Assembly: GCF_900114705.1 (NCBI RefSeq)
Contig: NZ_FOTW01000013.1
Location: forward strand, 1 to 64,000
Direction: 5' to 3'
DNA length: 64,000 nt
Origin: Rugamonas rubra
GTDB taxonomy: Bacteria > Pseudomonadota > Gammaproteobacteria > Burkholderiales > Burkholderiaceae_D
The notes below the pieces were generated by a model. That model made no database searches, had not been told where the DNA came from, and saw nothing but the letters and a program-made list of their open reading frames with translations. Within the stretch, counting starts at the first letter, position 1. Each line of letters starts with the position of its first letter. The position numbers and the translations under genes were made by a program. This document shows, piece after piece, positions 1 through 8,905 of this stretch.

Positions 1-1696
1 CCACCACGCTGACGGCGGTGACGCCGCCGCCGGCCAGGTTGACGGCCGACAGCAGCACGGTGGCGCCGGGCGCGGCGGTGCCGTGCACCGGCAGGTCCGG
101 CTGCGCCCAGGTGGCCGGCGCGGCGATGGTCGGCACCACGGTGTCGGTGATGGCGACGGTGACGCGGGCGGCCGGCACCACGGTGTAGGCGGGGTCGGCG
201 CTGTTGACGGTGTGCAGAACGGTGCCGCTGTGGCGGCCCTCGACGACGCCGTCGGCCACGGCCTGCACGCTGACGGTCTGCGGCGTGGCCCAGTTGGCCG
301 GGGTGAAGGTGAGCTGCGGACGGGCCACGCTGAGCTGGGCGTCGGGCGCCACGCCGACCTGTACGTCGGCGCTCGGCTCCTGGTCGAGCACGGCGGTGTA
401 GGTGGCGGCGGCGCCGCCCTCGGTCAGCGCCAGCGTCTTGCTCGACAGGGTCAGGCCGGAGACGGCGCCGAAGTCGGTGGTGCCGATCAGGTAGGTGTCG
501 GGACGGTTCCCATAGAAAAAGTCGTAGACGACATAGCGGCCGCCGGCGCTGATAATCGGGTAGCGCAATATGGCGCTGTTGTTGTTTGGCAATATTGCGC
601 GGCGGCCAATTTTTGTGGCGCGATCAAATTGGTACAAGCCCGGCGAGGTGCTGGCCTTTCCTTGACCGAAATAAGAGACAAAGCGGCCGTCGGCGCTCAC
701 GCTGGGGCCGAAGTTTCCAGAGTTGCCGTAGTTCACAGGGTTGGTGGACAGCCCGCTGATCCGCTCAGTCGTGCCGGCCTTGCGGTCACGCACAAAGACA
801 TCCATGTTGGCGGCTAGGTCATTCGGCGACAGGTTTTTGGAGAAGGAGCTGAAAGCGACAACACTGCCGTCACTGTTCATCGAGTGGAATAACGGGCCGT
901 TGGGGATGTTTTCGCGCTCGCCAGCGGTGTTGATGTTTAGCAATTCCGTTGTGCCGGTGGCACGATCATGTAGTAGTAGGTCAAACCGGTTGTCATCTCT
1001 CTTCTCCTTGCCGCGGTAGCTGATGTAGCGGCCGTTGTCGCTAACGAACATGCGATCGGAGCTGTTGACGATGAATGTAGTGGTGGCGCTCGCGACCTGC
1101 GTGGTTTTGCTGACCATGTCGCGAACATACAATTTGCTGTTCAGGTTACCGTCGACGATCCGATACGCGACATAGTGCCCGTCCGAGCTGATGGCGGCGT
1201 AGGTTTGTCCGAATATTTGTGACCCAGTCCCCGTCACGACCGTTTCCGTGGTCTTATTTATCCGGTCATAGACGAAATAGGCGCCGCCGCCTTTGGGCAC
1301 ACCCATGTCTGGCGCGCGCGACGAGTACACGATAAAGCGGCCGTCGGCGCTGATCACAGGCGACTCGGTGCCCCCGGTCGAAGGAGCCCCCGTCGGTGTA
1401 AGGTTGATTTGTTGGGTGGTGCCCGCGATGCGGTCATACAAGTTGATATTGGTTTTACTGCCATCGTAGTGCCTATAAGCGATATAGCGACCATCGCCGC
1501 TGATTGTCGGCGATGACATTTGCTGGCCCCATGTCATTGGATTGAAGACATCGGTAATGATCTCTGCTGCGGCCTGCACTTGGCCGGCCGACAGGCCCAG
1601 CGCTAATAGCATGGCGGTGGCCGTTGCGCGGACATGGCGGCCGACGCGGGTGTCGTGGTGCGCGCGTGGCGCGATGTTCATATTGAGTAAATGCAT
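1..1696 (-). CDS. secreted beta-propeller / Calx-beta protein, 3' end outside window
   Basis: The reading frame is open from an ATG at 1696 to the window edge (about 565 codons). An AGGAG ribosome site lies 6 bases upstream of the start, and a hydrophobic signal peptide ends near VQAAAE. The N-terminal two thirds repeat the motif ISxDGRYxxY (SPTISGDGRYIAY, PVISADGRFIVY, SVSADGRFVSYF), typical of PD40/TolB-like propeller blades. A Calx-beta-like segment (LALTEGGAAATYTAVLD) and the start of an Ig-like domain (PVHGTAAPGATVLLSAV) follow. It lies 59 bp downstream of a full-length paralogue on the same strand, so the two are probably cotranscribed. The C-terminus is not visible. Export is supported by the signal peptide; the ligand and role are unknown. 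Confidence 0.8.
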   Translation of the reverse strand, partial: MHLLNMNIAPRAHHDTRVGRHVRATATAMLLALGLSAGQVQAAAEIITDVFNPMTWGQQMSSPTISGDGRYIAYRHYDGSKTNINLYDRIAGTTQQINLTPTGAPSTGGTESPVISADGRFIVYSSRAPDMGVPKGGGAYFVYDRINKTTETVVTGTGSQIFGQTYAAISSDGHYVAYRIVDGNLNSKLYVRDMVSKTTQVASATTTFIVNSSDRMFVSDNGRYISYRGKEKRDDNRFDLLLHDRATGTTELLNINTAGERENIPNGPLFHSMNSDGSVVAFSSFSKNLSPNDLAANMDVFVRDRKAGTTERISGLSTNPVNYGNSGNFGPSVSADGRFVSYFGQGKASTSPGLYQFDRATKIGRRAILPNNNSAILRYPIISAGGRYVVYDFFYGNRPDTYLIGTTDFGAVSGLTLSSKTLALTEGGAAATYTAVLDQEPSADVQVGVAPDAQLSVARPQLTFTPANWATPQTVSVQAVADGVVEGRHSGTVLHTVNSADPAYTVVPAARVTVAITDTVVPTIAAPATWAQPDLPVHGTAAPGATVLLSAVNLAGGGVTAVSVV

Positions 1697-1755
1697 GCGG
1701 AACTCCTGAAGTTGGTATGGCGAGTCGAAGGTCTGCGGCGATGTCATGCGCCTTC

Positions 1756-3912
1756 TTAGAACTTGCCGGAATAGATCTTGTTGGTGTACGGCAGGCCCAG
1801 CTTGGCCGGGTTGAGGTACAGCACGGGGAAGCTGAAGCTGGCGCCGGGCGCCAAGCCGGCGTCGTTGACGCTGACGTAGGGCGAGCCGTCGTGGCTGCCG
1901 CTGGCGTTGAGCAGGGTGATGCCGGCCGGCAGGGCGTCGAACTGCACCTGGAACGGCCCCTTCAGCGCGGCGCCGGTGGCGTTGGTGACTGTGAACGTGC
2001 CGCTGAACTGCTGGGTGGCGCGGTTGAAGCTCAGGCCGGAGCTGTAGGTGGTCACGCTGGCAGTGATGTCGAGCGCGGGCTTGGCGAAGACCAGCTCGAC
2101 CGGGCGCACCTGGCTCTTGACGCCGTCGGCCTCGGCCTGCAGCTCGTACTTACCCTCGGCCAGGCCGGGCAGGGTCCAGCTCCAGGCGCCGCGCGCGTCG
2201 GCCACCACGCTGACGGCGGTGACGCCGCCGCCGGCCAGGTTGACGGCCGACAGCAGCACGGTGGCGCCGGGCGCGGCGGTGCCGTGCACCGGCAGGGCCG
2301 GCTGCCCCCAGGTGGCCGGCGCGTCGATGGTGGGCACGCGGGTGTCGGTGATGGTGACGGCAACATAGGCGGCCGGCACCACCGTGTAGGCTGGGTCGGC
2401 GCTGGTGACGGTGTGCAGCACCGATCCGCTATGCTGGCCCTCGACGATGCCGTCGGCGACGGCCTGCACGCTGACGATCTGCGGCGTGGCCCAGTTGGCC
2501 GGGCTGAAGGTGAGCTGCGGGCGGGCCACGCTGAGCTGGGAGTCCGGCGCTATGCTGACCTGCACGTCGGCGCTCGGCTCCTGGTCGAGCACGGCGGTGT
2601 AGGTGGCGGCGGCGCCGCCCTCGGTCAGCGCCAGCTTCTTGCTCGACAGGGTCAGGCCGGAGACGGCGCCGAAGTCGGTGGTGGCCAGGTAGGTGACGGA
2701 GGCCGTGTCTGGGTTCGAATAGTCGAAGACCACATAGCGGCCGTTGGCACTAATGAGGGGGTTGCGAATGAATCCCATCGCCAGGTTCTTCATGGGGGCG
2801 CGTTGCGCGCTTTTCGTCGCCCTGTCGTATCGATACAAACCCAAGGCGCCGCCGGGCGTGCCATAGCCGAAGAAGGCGACAAAACGCCCGTCGGCGCTGA
2901 TGCTCGCCCCGGTCACGCCGGAGTCATTGGCGATGCCGGATCCATTGCTGGAGCCGTAGCTGATCCGCTCGGTGGTGCCCGCCTTGCGATCACGGATGAA
3001 GACGTCGGCGTTGACTCCTTTGTCGTTGGGCGCCAGGTTGCTGGATCGACTGGCGAACGCGAAGACACTGGCGTCCGCGTTCATCGAAAAATTGAGCGTA
3101 CCCTCGGGCATGGCTTCCCGCTCGCCGGAGTTGTTGATGTTGACCTGTTCCGTGGTGCTGTTAAGTCGGTCGTGGACCATCAGATCCTTGGGGCCATTTT
3201 GGGTTGCCTTGCTGGTATAGGCGACGTAACGCCCGTCGTCGCTGATCAGGAGTTTGCTGTCCAATAGGCCGGGAAAAGGCGCCACGGCGCGGGTTGCCTG
3301 GGTAGTCTTGTTGAGCATGTCGCGCACATAGATGGTCGAGTCGGCGCTTCCGTAGCTGACCGTGGATCGGTAGGCGACAAAGCGTCCATCCGAACTGATG
3401 GCTGGGCGCCAACGGTCAAAGCGATGCGCCCCGCCATCGGTGATGATGGTTTCGGTGGATTTGTTTACACGGTCATACACGAACATGCCGTTGCCGCCAC
3501 TAGGCGCGCCCATGTCGACCGAGGACGACATAAATAGGATGGAGTGGCCGTTGTTGCTGATGAGTGGCCCCCAGGAATTGGTGCCATATTTAGAGGGACT
3601 TCCCGTTGGCGTCAGATTGGCCAGTTGCTTGTCGCCCGTTAGCCGGTCATAGACATGCACGTCGACCCGTACGCTTTGTTGCACATCCTGATAGGCGATG
3701 TAGCGGCCGTCGCCACTGATCGTCGGGTTCGAAGTGTAGTGGCCGGTCGCGCCGAGAGCGACCATGTCGGTCGTGATCTCTGGCGCGGCTGACGCAATGC
3801 CGTGCAGTGACGCGAGTGCCAGCAAGACGACGGCGGCGGAAATGCGTTGAGGCGTTGTGGCGGGCGCGCGGCGGCGCGCCGGTTGGCTGGCCATATGGTT
3901 AAGACACGGCAT
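1756..3912 (-). CDS. secreted beta-propeller / Calx-beta / Ig-like protein
   Basis: Encodes 718 aa from the ATG at 3912, chosen over an in-frame ATG at 3963 because AAGGA sits 8 bases ahead of it. A signal peptide ends near GIASAAPE. Residues about 45-400 contain repeated ISxDGRYxxY blade motifs of a PD40/TolB-like propeller. Residues about 415-520 look like a Calx-beta domain (LALTEGGAAATYTAVLDQEP). Residues about 525-610 look like a bacterial Ig-like domain with the GxAxPGATVxL signature, and a further beta-rich domain ends the protein. The last half is nearly identical in DNA to the downstream paralogue, while the propeller halves have diverged. Probably exported or cell-surface; no enzymatic motif is visible. 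Confidence 0.85.
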   Translation of the reverse strand: MPCLNHMASQPARRRAPATTPQRISAAVVLLALASLHGIASAAPEITTDMVALGATGHYTSNPTISGDGRYIAYQDVQQSVRVDVHVYDRLTGDKQLANLTPTGSPSKYGTNSWGPLISNNGHSILFMSSSVDMGAPSGGNGMFVYDRVNKSTETIITDGGAHRFDRWRPAISSDGRFVAYRSTVSYGSADSTIYVRDMLNKTTQATRAVAPFPGLLDSKLLISDDGRYVAYTSKATQNGPKDLMVHDRLNSTTEQVNINNSGEREAMPEGTLNFSMNADASVFAFASRSSNLAPNDKGVNADVFIRDRKAGTTERISYGSSNGSGIANDSGVTGASISADGRFVAFFGYGTPGGALGLYRYDRATKSAQRAPMKNLAMGFIRNPLISANGRYVVFDYSNPDTASVTYLATTDFGAVSGLTLSSKKLALTEGGAAATYTAVLDQEPSADVQVSIAPDSQLSVARPQLTFSPANWATPQIVSVQAVADGIVEGQHSGSVLHTVTSADPAYTVVPAAYVAVTITDTRVPTIDAPATWGQPALPVHGTAAPGATVLLSAVNLAGGGVTAVSVVADARGAWSWTLPGLAEGKYELQAEADGVKSQVRPVELVFAKPALDITASVTTYSSGLSFNRATQQFSGTFTVTNATGAALKGPFQVQFDALPAGITLLNASGSHDGSPYVSVNDAGLAPGASFSFPVLYLNPAKLGLPYTNKIYSGKF

Positions 3913-4044
3913 AAGTGTTTTCCTTGAGTGGGACGTCGTGGGCGGCGCGGCCCGACGTGGCATGGAAATGGAGGTGCCATGACACCTCCTTTGCGGGTGA
4001 AATTTAAAAAGATGACACCTCAGTGGCGCCGGACCGGACGCGGA

Positions 4045-4683
4045 TCAAGCCAACGGTTTGCTGGTTTTGCGCGCAATGCGGCGCAGGCCGATGAAGCCCG
4101 CGCCGGCCAGCAACATGAGCCAGCTGGACGGCTCCGGCACCGGCGAGATGGTCGCCAGATGCGGATCGAACACGCCGGTGTGGACGGTGGCCGGGCCGTG
4201 CGGCTGCAGCGGGTTGAGGTCGACCGTCACCAGGGGGCCGCGCGGGTTGCCCAGGTTGGCGTAGTCCAGGCCGAGCAGGCTGGTGCTGAATTGCGTGCCG
4301 CTGATGCCGCGCATGGTCAGGAAGTCGCCGCTGAACTGGACGTCGAAGCCGAACTTGCCACCCAGGGTGATGGCGCGCAGGTAGTCGTTGTAGGGGGCTG
4401 TGTTGCCGAAGTTGATGCCCTGGGCCAGGCTGCCGCTGACCATGCCGCTGGTTTCGGCGTCGTTGCCGAACAGGCCGCTGAAATGGCTGACGGTGGCGTT
4501 GGCGCCGGTCGCCGGCGAGTGGCCCGGGATGAAGCTGAAATCCAGCCAGCCCTGGCCGGCGAAGCCCGCCGTGTTGATTTCGACGTGGTAGGAGGTTTGC
4601 GGGGCGGTAGCCGCGCTGGCCACGCCGGCGCCTGAAAGCAAGGCCAGCGCCAGTACTGAGCGGGAGAATAAAGTTTGGATCAT
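4045..4683 (-). CDS. PEP-CTERM sorting domain protein
   Basis: Encodes 212 aa. AAGGA lies 8 bases before the ATG. The N-terminus is a signal peptide (LALALLSGAGVASAA). The C-terminus is a classic PEP-CTERM signal: VPEPSSW, then a hydrophobic helix, then RRIARK. Such proteins are exported, cleaved and handed on by an exosortase, and often go to the envelope or to extracellular polymer. The middle (YHVEINTAGFAGQGWLDFSF) resembles a recurrent family of short PEP-CTERM proteins, tentatively NF038129. No exosortase gene lies in this window, so processing would rely on one elsewhere. Confidence 0.85.
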   Translation of the reverse strand: MIQTLFSRSVLALALLSGAGVASAATAPQTSYHVEINTAGFAGQGWLDFSFIPGHSPATGANATVSHFSGLFGNDAETSGMVSGSLAQGINFGNTAPYNDYLRAITLGGKFGFDVQFSGDFLTMRGISGTQFSTSLLGLDYANLGNPRGPLVTVDLNPLQPHGPATVHTGVFDPHLATISPVPEPSSWLMLLAGAGFIGLRRIARKTSKPLA

Positions 4684-5203
4684 AGATCGTTCCTTTTTAA
4701 ATGCCTGGTGAGGCGGGTTGATGAAACTAGTTGGCTGCGAATATTTACTCCCCTCTTAATTGGATGGTCTCGTGCGGAGTTCACGGTAGGAATATTTGCC
4801 ATGTGTTTTTGTTAATTTTTCTATTCTTTTTGCATAACATGGCGCTATCCCGCCCGCTCGTCCGGCGCGCCGGCTGGGCGACGATGCAATATGTATATTT
4901 CACTAAAATTGGCAGCTTAGCATGAAACAAAATTTCCATGTGGAAATTTATTGATCTGATGCAATTTGTGTATTTTGAATGAATAAATAGTAATATTTCG
5001 CGCGGCGCCATTGCGCCGGGAAGAAACTTCGAAGAGGAAAGGCGGCGGGGCGATTTGAATAAGGATGCCCCGCCGGAACACGGCACGGCAGCGGCGGATA
5101 TTCAAGACGCCGCGCCGGTGCACGGCGATGGGGTGGTGCCACAGGGAAACGGCCGGCAGTTTCCTTGCTCAAAACAAGCACTTACCTTACAATTTGGCTT
5201 CCA
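4684..5203. other. gene-free region between PEP-CTERM gene and glyA leader
   Basis: About 520 bp without a convincing gene; the open frames here look like chance. The part around 4740-5000 is clearly AT-richer than its surroundings, as expected for promoters firing left into the PEP-CTERM gene and right into the glyA leader. Two loosely similar stretches (TGCAATATGTATATTT near 4885 and TGCAATTTGTGTATTTT near 4960) are visible. No terminator or RNA gene was recognised. Confidence 0.5.
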
Positions 5204-5330
5204 TTACGTCTCACGTAACTGGCGAAAAGCTAGGTGGCTCCCCATTTTGGTGCGGGAGCCGGCACCTGGCGAAAGGTGGGCATCCACCGGGGAACGTGAG
5301 ATTTCAATAGCCGTTCGCCTGGGCAGCCAC
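5204..5330 (+). promoter_or_regulatory. ZTP/ZMP riboswitch (pfl motif) upstream of glyA
   Basis: The stretch carries the hallmarks of the ZTP riboswitch. TCTCACGT (5209-5216) pairs perfectly with ACGTGAGA (5294-5301). AACTGGCG follows the first strand. A CCACCGGGGAACGTG block precedes the second strand. The 3' subdomain reads CCGTTCGCCTGGGCA (5311-5325). Extra stems are GGCTCCC/GGGAGCC (5236-5242/5254-5260) and GGTGG/CCACC (5275-5279/5284-5288). The class senses ZTP or ZMP, signals of low 10-formyl-tetrahydrofolate, and is known to control one-carbon genes. That fits the glyA start about 100 bp downstream. Confidence 0.9.
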
Positions 5331-5359
5331 CGATGGAATTGCACGAAGAGGCTGCCTTT
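5322..5359 (+). terminator. possible expression-platform hairpin of the ZTP riboswitch
   Basis: GGCAGCC (5322-5328), which overlaps the last conserved aptamer bases, can pair with GGCTGCC (5350-5356), followed by TTTC. Forming this hairpin would compete with the aptamer 3' subdomain, as in intrinsic-terminator platforms. The U tract is short, so the switch could instead act on translation. Inference from pairing only. Confidence 0.4.
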
Positions 5360-5431
5360 CCGCTATCGGCTTCCCTCATTCGATCCAACCTGCCAGCAAC
5401 AAGTTGTACTCATATCGATTGGAGTTTTTTC

Positions 5432-6679
5432 ATGTTCGCAAAAGATCACACCCTCGCCAATGTCGACCCGGAATTGTTCGGCGCCATCCAGAAGGAAAAC
5501 ACCCGCCAGCACGACCACATCGAGCTGATCGCGTCGGAGAACTACACCTCGCCGGCCGTGATGGAAGCGCAGGGTTCGCAGCTGACCAACAAGTACGCCG
5601 AAGGCTACCCGGGCAAGCGCTACTACGGCGGCTGCGAGTACGTCGACGTCGTCGAGCAACTGGCGATCGACCGTGTCAAGCAACTGTTCGGCGCCGAGGC
5701 GGCCAACGTGCAGCCGAACTCGGGCTCGCAGGCCAACCAGGGCGTGTTCTTCGCCGTGCTCAAGCCGGGCGACACCATCATGGGCATGTCGCTGGCCGAA
5801 GGCGGCCACCTGACCCACGGCATGCCGCTGAACATGTCCGGCAAGTGGTTCAACGTCGTCTCCTACGGTCTGACCGAGGCGGAAGACATCGACTACGTCG
5901 CCATGGAAGCGCTGGCCAAGGAACACAAGCCCAAGCTGATCATCGCCGGCGCCTCGGCGTTCTCGAAAAAGATCGACTTCGAGCGCTTCGCCGCCGTGGC
6001 CAAGGCGGTCGGCGCCTACTTCATGGTCGACATGGCCCACTACGCCGGCCTGATCGCCGCCGGCCTGTACCCGAACCCGGTGCCGCACGCCGACTTCGTC
6101 ACCTCGACCACGCACAAGTCGCTGCGCGGCCCGCGCGGCGGCATCATCCTGATGAAGGCCGAGCACGAGAAGATCATCAACTCGGCGATCTTCCCCGGCA
6201 TCCAGGGCGGTCCGCTGATGCACGTGATCGCCGGCAAGGCGGTCGCCTTCAAGGAGGCGCTGCAGCCTGAATTCAAGGCCTACCAGCAACAAGTGGTGAT
6301 CAACGCCGACGTGCTGGCCAAGACCCTGATCAAGCGCGGCCTGCGCATCGTTTCCGGCGGCACCGAGTCGCACGTGATGCTGGTCGATCTGCGCGCCAAG
6401 AACCTGACCGGCAAGGAAGCCGAGGCGATCCTCGGTTCGGCCCACATCACCACCAACAAGAACGGCATCCCGAACGACCCGCAGAAACCCTTCGTCACCT
6501 CGGGCATCCGCCTGGGCAGCCCGGCGATGACGACGCGCGGTTTCAAGGAAGCCGAAGCCGAAGAGGTGGGCAACCTGATCGCCGACGTGCTGGACAACCC
6601 GCACGACGCCGCCACCATCGAACGCGTCAAAGCGGCCGTCAAGGTGCTGGCCGACAAGTACCCGGTCTACGCCGCCTAA
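5432..6679 (+). CDS. glyA: serine hydroxymethyltransferase
   Basis: Encodes 415 aa, the normal length. The enzyme is PLP-dependent and interconverts serine plus tetrahydrofolate with glycine plus 5,10-methylene-tetrahydrofolate in the cytoplasm. The PLP lysine is K229 in [13 protein letters not shown], and the family signature [12 protein letters not shown] is present. The ATG at 5432 is preceded by GGAG at 8 bases; a longer in-frame reading from 5333 would run through the riboswitch and is rejected. Control by the ZTP riboswitch links expression to folate one-carbon status. It is followed by a GC-rich hairpin and nrdR, an order common in betaproteobacteria. Confidence 0.97.
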   Translation: MFAKDHTLANVDPELFGAIQKENTRQHDHIELIASENYTSPAVMEAQGSQLTNKYAEGYPGKRYYGGCEYVDVVEQLAIDRVKQLFGAEAANVQPNSGSQANQGVFFAVLKPGDTIMGMSLAEGGHLTHGMPLNMSGKWFNVVSYGLTEAEDIDYVAMEALAKEHKPKLIIAGASAFSKKIDFERFAAVAKAVGAYFMVDMAHYAGLIAAGLYPNPVPHADFVTSTTHKSLRGPRGGIILMKAEHEKIINSAIFPGIQGGPLMHVIAGKAVAFKEALQPEFKAYQQQVVINADVLAKTLIKRGLRIVSGGTESHVMLVDLRAKNLTGKEAEAILGSAHITTNKNGIPNDPQKPFVTSGIRLGSPAMTTRGFKEAEAEEVGNLIADVLDNPHDAATIERVKAAVKVLADKYPVYAA

Positions 6680-6699
6680 GCTGCGCCGTCCGGTAGTAG

Positions 6700-6721
6700 G
6701 GCGCCGGCCTCGGCCGGCGCC
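6700..6721 (+). terminator. GC-rich hairpin after glyA
   Basis: GGCGCCGGCC (6700-6709) and GGCCGGCGCC (6712-6721) form a perfect 10-bp stem with a 2-nt loop, followed by TGTTTC. The U tract is weak, so it may attenuate rather than end transcription toward nrdR. Confidence 0.5.
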
Positions 6722-6758
6722 TGTTTCAGATGTTCAATGCACGTAGTAGCCCGCCAAG

Positions 6759-7229
6759 ATGAAATGTCCGTTTTGTCAGCATGAGGAAACCCAGGTCCTC
6801 GATACCCGCGTATCGGAGGAGGGCGACGCCATCCGCCGGCGCCGGCGTTGCGGCAAATGCGATAAACGATTTACCACCTACGAGCGGATCGAACTTGTGA
6901 TGCCGTTCGTGGTCAAAAAGAACGGCAGCCGTACCGAGTACGCTGCGGCTAAGTTGCGCGGCAGTCTGATGCTGGCCTTGCGCAAGCGTCCCGTTGCGGC
7001 CGCCTCCGTCGACACCGCGATCCAGTCGATCGAAGAGAAGTTGCTCACCAGCGGCAAGCGCGAGGTCGATTCCGGCTACATCGGCGAGCTGGTGATGCAG
7101 GAGCTCAAGCGTCTCGACAACGTCGCCTACATCCGCTTCGCCTCCGTCTACAAGAATTTCGAGGATCTGGCCGAGTTCCAGGACGCCATCGCCGAAGTGG
7201 GCCAGGAGCGCAAGCCGCGCAAGCCCTGA
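6759..7229 (+). CDS. nrdR: transcriptional repressor NrdR
   Basis: Encodes 156 aa. The N-terminal zinc ribbon uses C3, C6, C31 and C34 (MKCPFC ... RRCGKC) and is followed by an ATP-cone domain (residues about 49-139). NrdR senses (d)ATP and represses ribonucleotide reductase genes. The start ATG has only a weak AAG upstream, but the zinc ribbon must begin at residue 1-3, which fixes it. Its position after glyA is a conserved neighbourhood in proteobacteria. Confidence 0.97.
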   Translation: MKCPFCQHEETQVLDTRVSEEGDAIRRRRRCGKCDKRFTTYERIELVMPFVVKKNGSRTEYAAAKLRGSLMLALRKRPVAAASVDTAIQSIEEKLLTSGKREVDSGYIGELVMQELKRLDNVAYIRFASVYKNFEDLAEFQDAIAEVGQERKPRKP

Positions 7230-7369
7230 GGCGAGCTCGGCCGCAGCCGAGGCCTCACATTTCCCCGCCATCCCGTCGGCGCGCCGCGCGCGCTTGACGC
7301 ACCGCATACCCCCACCGTCGCACACTGTTAAGGTCGTTCTCATTCCCTGCTGAGATGTGGAGGTGTGCG

Positions 7370-7936
7370 ATGCGCTCCCGTGCCGCCGGTTTCGCCATGC
7401 TCGAAGTACTGCTCGCCATCATGTTGCTGGCGCTCGGCGTGCTCGGTGGCGCCGCCATGCAATTGACGGCGCTGCGCACGCGCCACCAGTCGGCCTTGTT
7501 GTCGCGGGCGATGCAACTGGCCAGCGGCCTGGCCGAGCAGATGCGCGCCAATCCCGCGCAGATGCGCCTGGCCGACGGCGCCAACCCCTACCTTTCCTTG
7601 CGTTACGACGCGCTGGCCGAGCCGAACCCGGCGCCGCCGGCGGCGCTGTGCTTCGGCGCCGGCGCGCGCTGCGACAGCGCCGAGCTGGCCTGGTTCGACC
7701 TTTACCAGTTGAAGTCGCTGGTGCGCCAGGGCTTGCCGGGCGGGCGCGCCGTGGTCTGCCGCGACCGCGCCGTCTGGCAGGGCGGCCGGCTGCGCTGGCA
7801 GTGCGACGGCGGCGCCGACGCGCCGCTGGTGATCAAGATCGGCTGGCAGCACAAGAACCCCGACGGCAGCGCGCTGCGCGACGAGGACGGCCAGTTCGCG
7901 CCTGGTGTGGCGTTGACCGTGGGGGCGGCGCCGTGA
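7370..7936 (+). CDS. pilV: type IV pilus minor pilin PilV
   Basis: Encodes 188 aa. The ATG at 7370 is chosen over 7355 because GGAGG sits 7 bases before it. Type III prepilin features are present: a short basic leader, then GFAMLEVLLAIMLLALGVLG, with cleavage expected after G in RSRAAG|F and E5 of the mature protein conserved. A conserved QLTALRTRHQSALLSRAMQLASGLAEQMRAN helix region follows. PilV primes pilus assembly in the inner membrane with PilW, PilX and PilY1. First gene of the minor-pilin operon; its stop overlaps the next start. Confidence 0.9.
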   Translation: MRSRAAGFAMLEVLLAIMLLALGVLGGAAMQLTALRTRHQSALLSRAMQLASGLAEQMRANPAQMRLADGANPYLSLRYDALAEPNPAPPAALCFGAGARCDSAELAWFDLYQLKSLVRQGLPGGRAVVCRDRAVWQGGRLRWQCDGGADAPLVIKIGWQHKNPDGSALRDEDGQFAPGVALTVGAAP

Positions 7937-8904
7937 GCGCGCCATGGCCATCGCCGCTGCCGTGGCGCCAGCGCGGGCTGACGCTGGTGGAGATCATGGT
8001 GTCCTTGGCGATCGGCATGGTCGTGGTGTTGGTGGCCAGCGTCCTGCTGGTGGGCGCCAACGGCAACTACCTGAACCACGGCGAGAGCATGCGCCTGCAG
8101 GACGGCGGCCGCTACGCGCTCGACATCGTCGGCCAGGCGGTGCGTCAGGCCGGCTACGTGAACTGGGACGGCGCGACGGCGCCGGTGGCATTGGTCGCTG
8201 AGCTCGAGGCCGGCGTGGCCGGTCTGGACGCGCGCGCGCTGAGCCGGGGCGCCGAGGGCATCGAGGCGCCGCTGCCCGGCGCCGTCAACGGCAGCGACGT
8301 GCTGGCGCTGCGCTACAGCGGCTCCGGCGCGGGCGGCAACGGCGACGGCTCGGTGCTCAACTGCGCCGGCTTCGGCGTCGCCGCGCCGGCCTCGCCGGCA
8401 GGGCGCGGTTGGAGCATCTTCTATGTCGCCGTCGGCAGCGACGGCGAGGCCGAGCTGCGCTGCAAATACCGCGGCGCCAACGGCTGGGGCGCCGACGCCA
8501 TCGTGCGCGGCGTCGACTCGTTCCAGGTGCTGTACGGCATCGACAGCGACACGCCGGCCGACGGCACGCCGAATGTCTACGTCAACGCGACGGCGCTCGA
8601 GGCGGCCGACGACGCGCTGGCGCTGGTCGGCGCCAACGCCGCCGAGCGGGCGCGCGAGCGGCTGCGCAAGACCTGGTGGAAGCGGGTGCGCAGCATCAAG
8701 ATCGCTTTGCTGTTGCACGGCGAGGTGGGCTCGCGGCCGGAGGCGCCGCCGGCCAGCTACGACCTGTTCGGCCGCGACTACAGCGACGCCCACGGCGGCG
8801 ACAGCGGCGTGCGCGTGAACGAGGCGGACCTAGCGCCGACGCTGCGCCAGCGGGCGCGCCAGCAGTTCGCCGCCACGCTGTTGCTGCGCAACGGGAGCGG
8901 CTAG
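7933..8904 (+). CDS. pilW: type IV pilus minor pilin PilW
   Basis: Encodes 323 aa from a GTG at 7933 that overlaps the pilV stop (GTGA), indicating translational coupling; the open frame extending far upstream is a shadow of pilV. The leader ends at RQRG|LTLVEIMVSLAIGMVVVLVASVLLVGAN, a prepilin signal with mature E5. The large soluble C-terminal part includes DGGRYALDIVGQAVRQAGYVN, typical of PilW. It works with PilV and PilX as a priming complex for pilus assembly. Confidence 0.9.
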   Translation: MSAPWPSPLPWRQRGLTLVEIMVSLAIGMVVVLVASVLLVGANGNYLNHGESMRLQDGGRYALDIVGQAVRQAGYVNWDGATAPVALVAELEAGVAGLDARALSRGAEGIEAPLPGAVNGSDVLALRYSGSGAGGNGDGSVLNCAGFGVAAPASPAGRGWSIFYVAVGSDGEAELRCKYRGANGWGADAIVRGVDSFQVLYGIDSDTPADGTPNVYVNATALEAADDALALVGANAAERARERLRKTWWKRVRSIKIALLLHGEVGSRPEAPPASYDLFGRDYSDAHGGDSGVRVNEADLAPTLRQRARQQFAATLLLRNGSG

Positions 8905-8905
8905 C

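Noticed and set aside
1717..3267. Long plus-strand ORF opposite the beta-propeller gene
   Set aside because: Antisense shadow caused by GC-rich codon bias; the protein is compositionally odd and the minus-strand gene has clear domains and start signals.
5333..5431. N-terminal extension of glyA from 5333
   Set aside because: It would run through the riboswitch platform and lacks a ribosome site; ATG 5432 gives the standard SHMT start.
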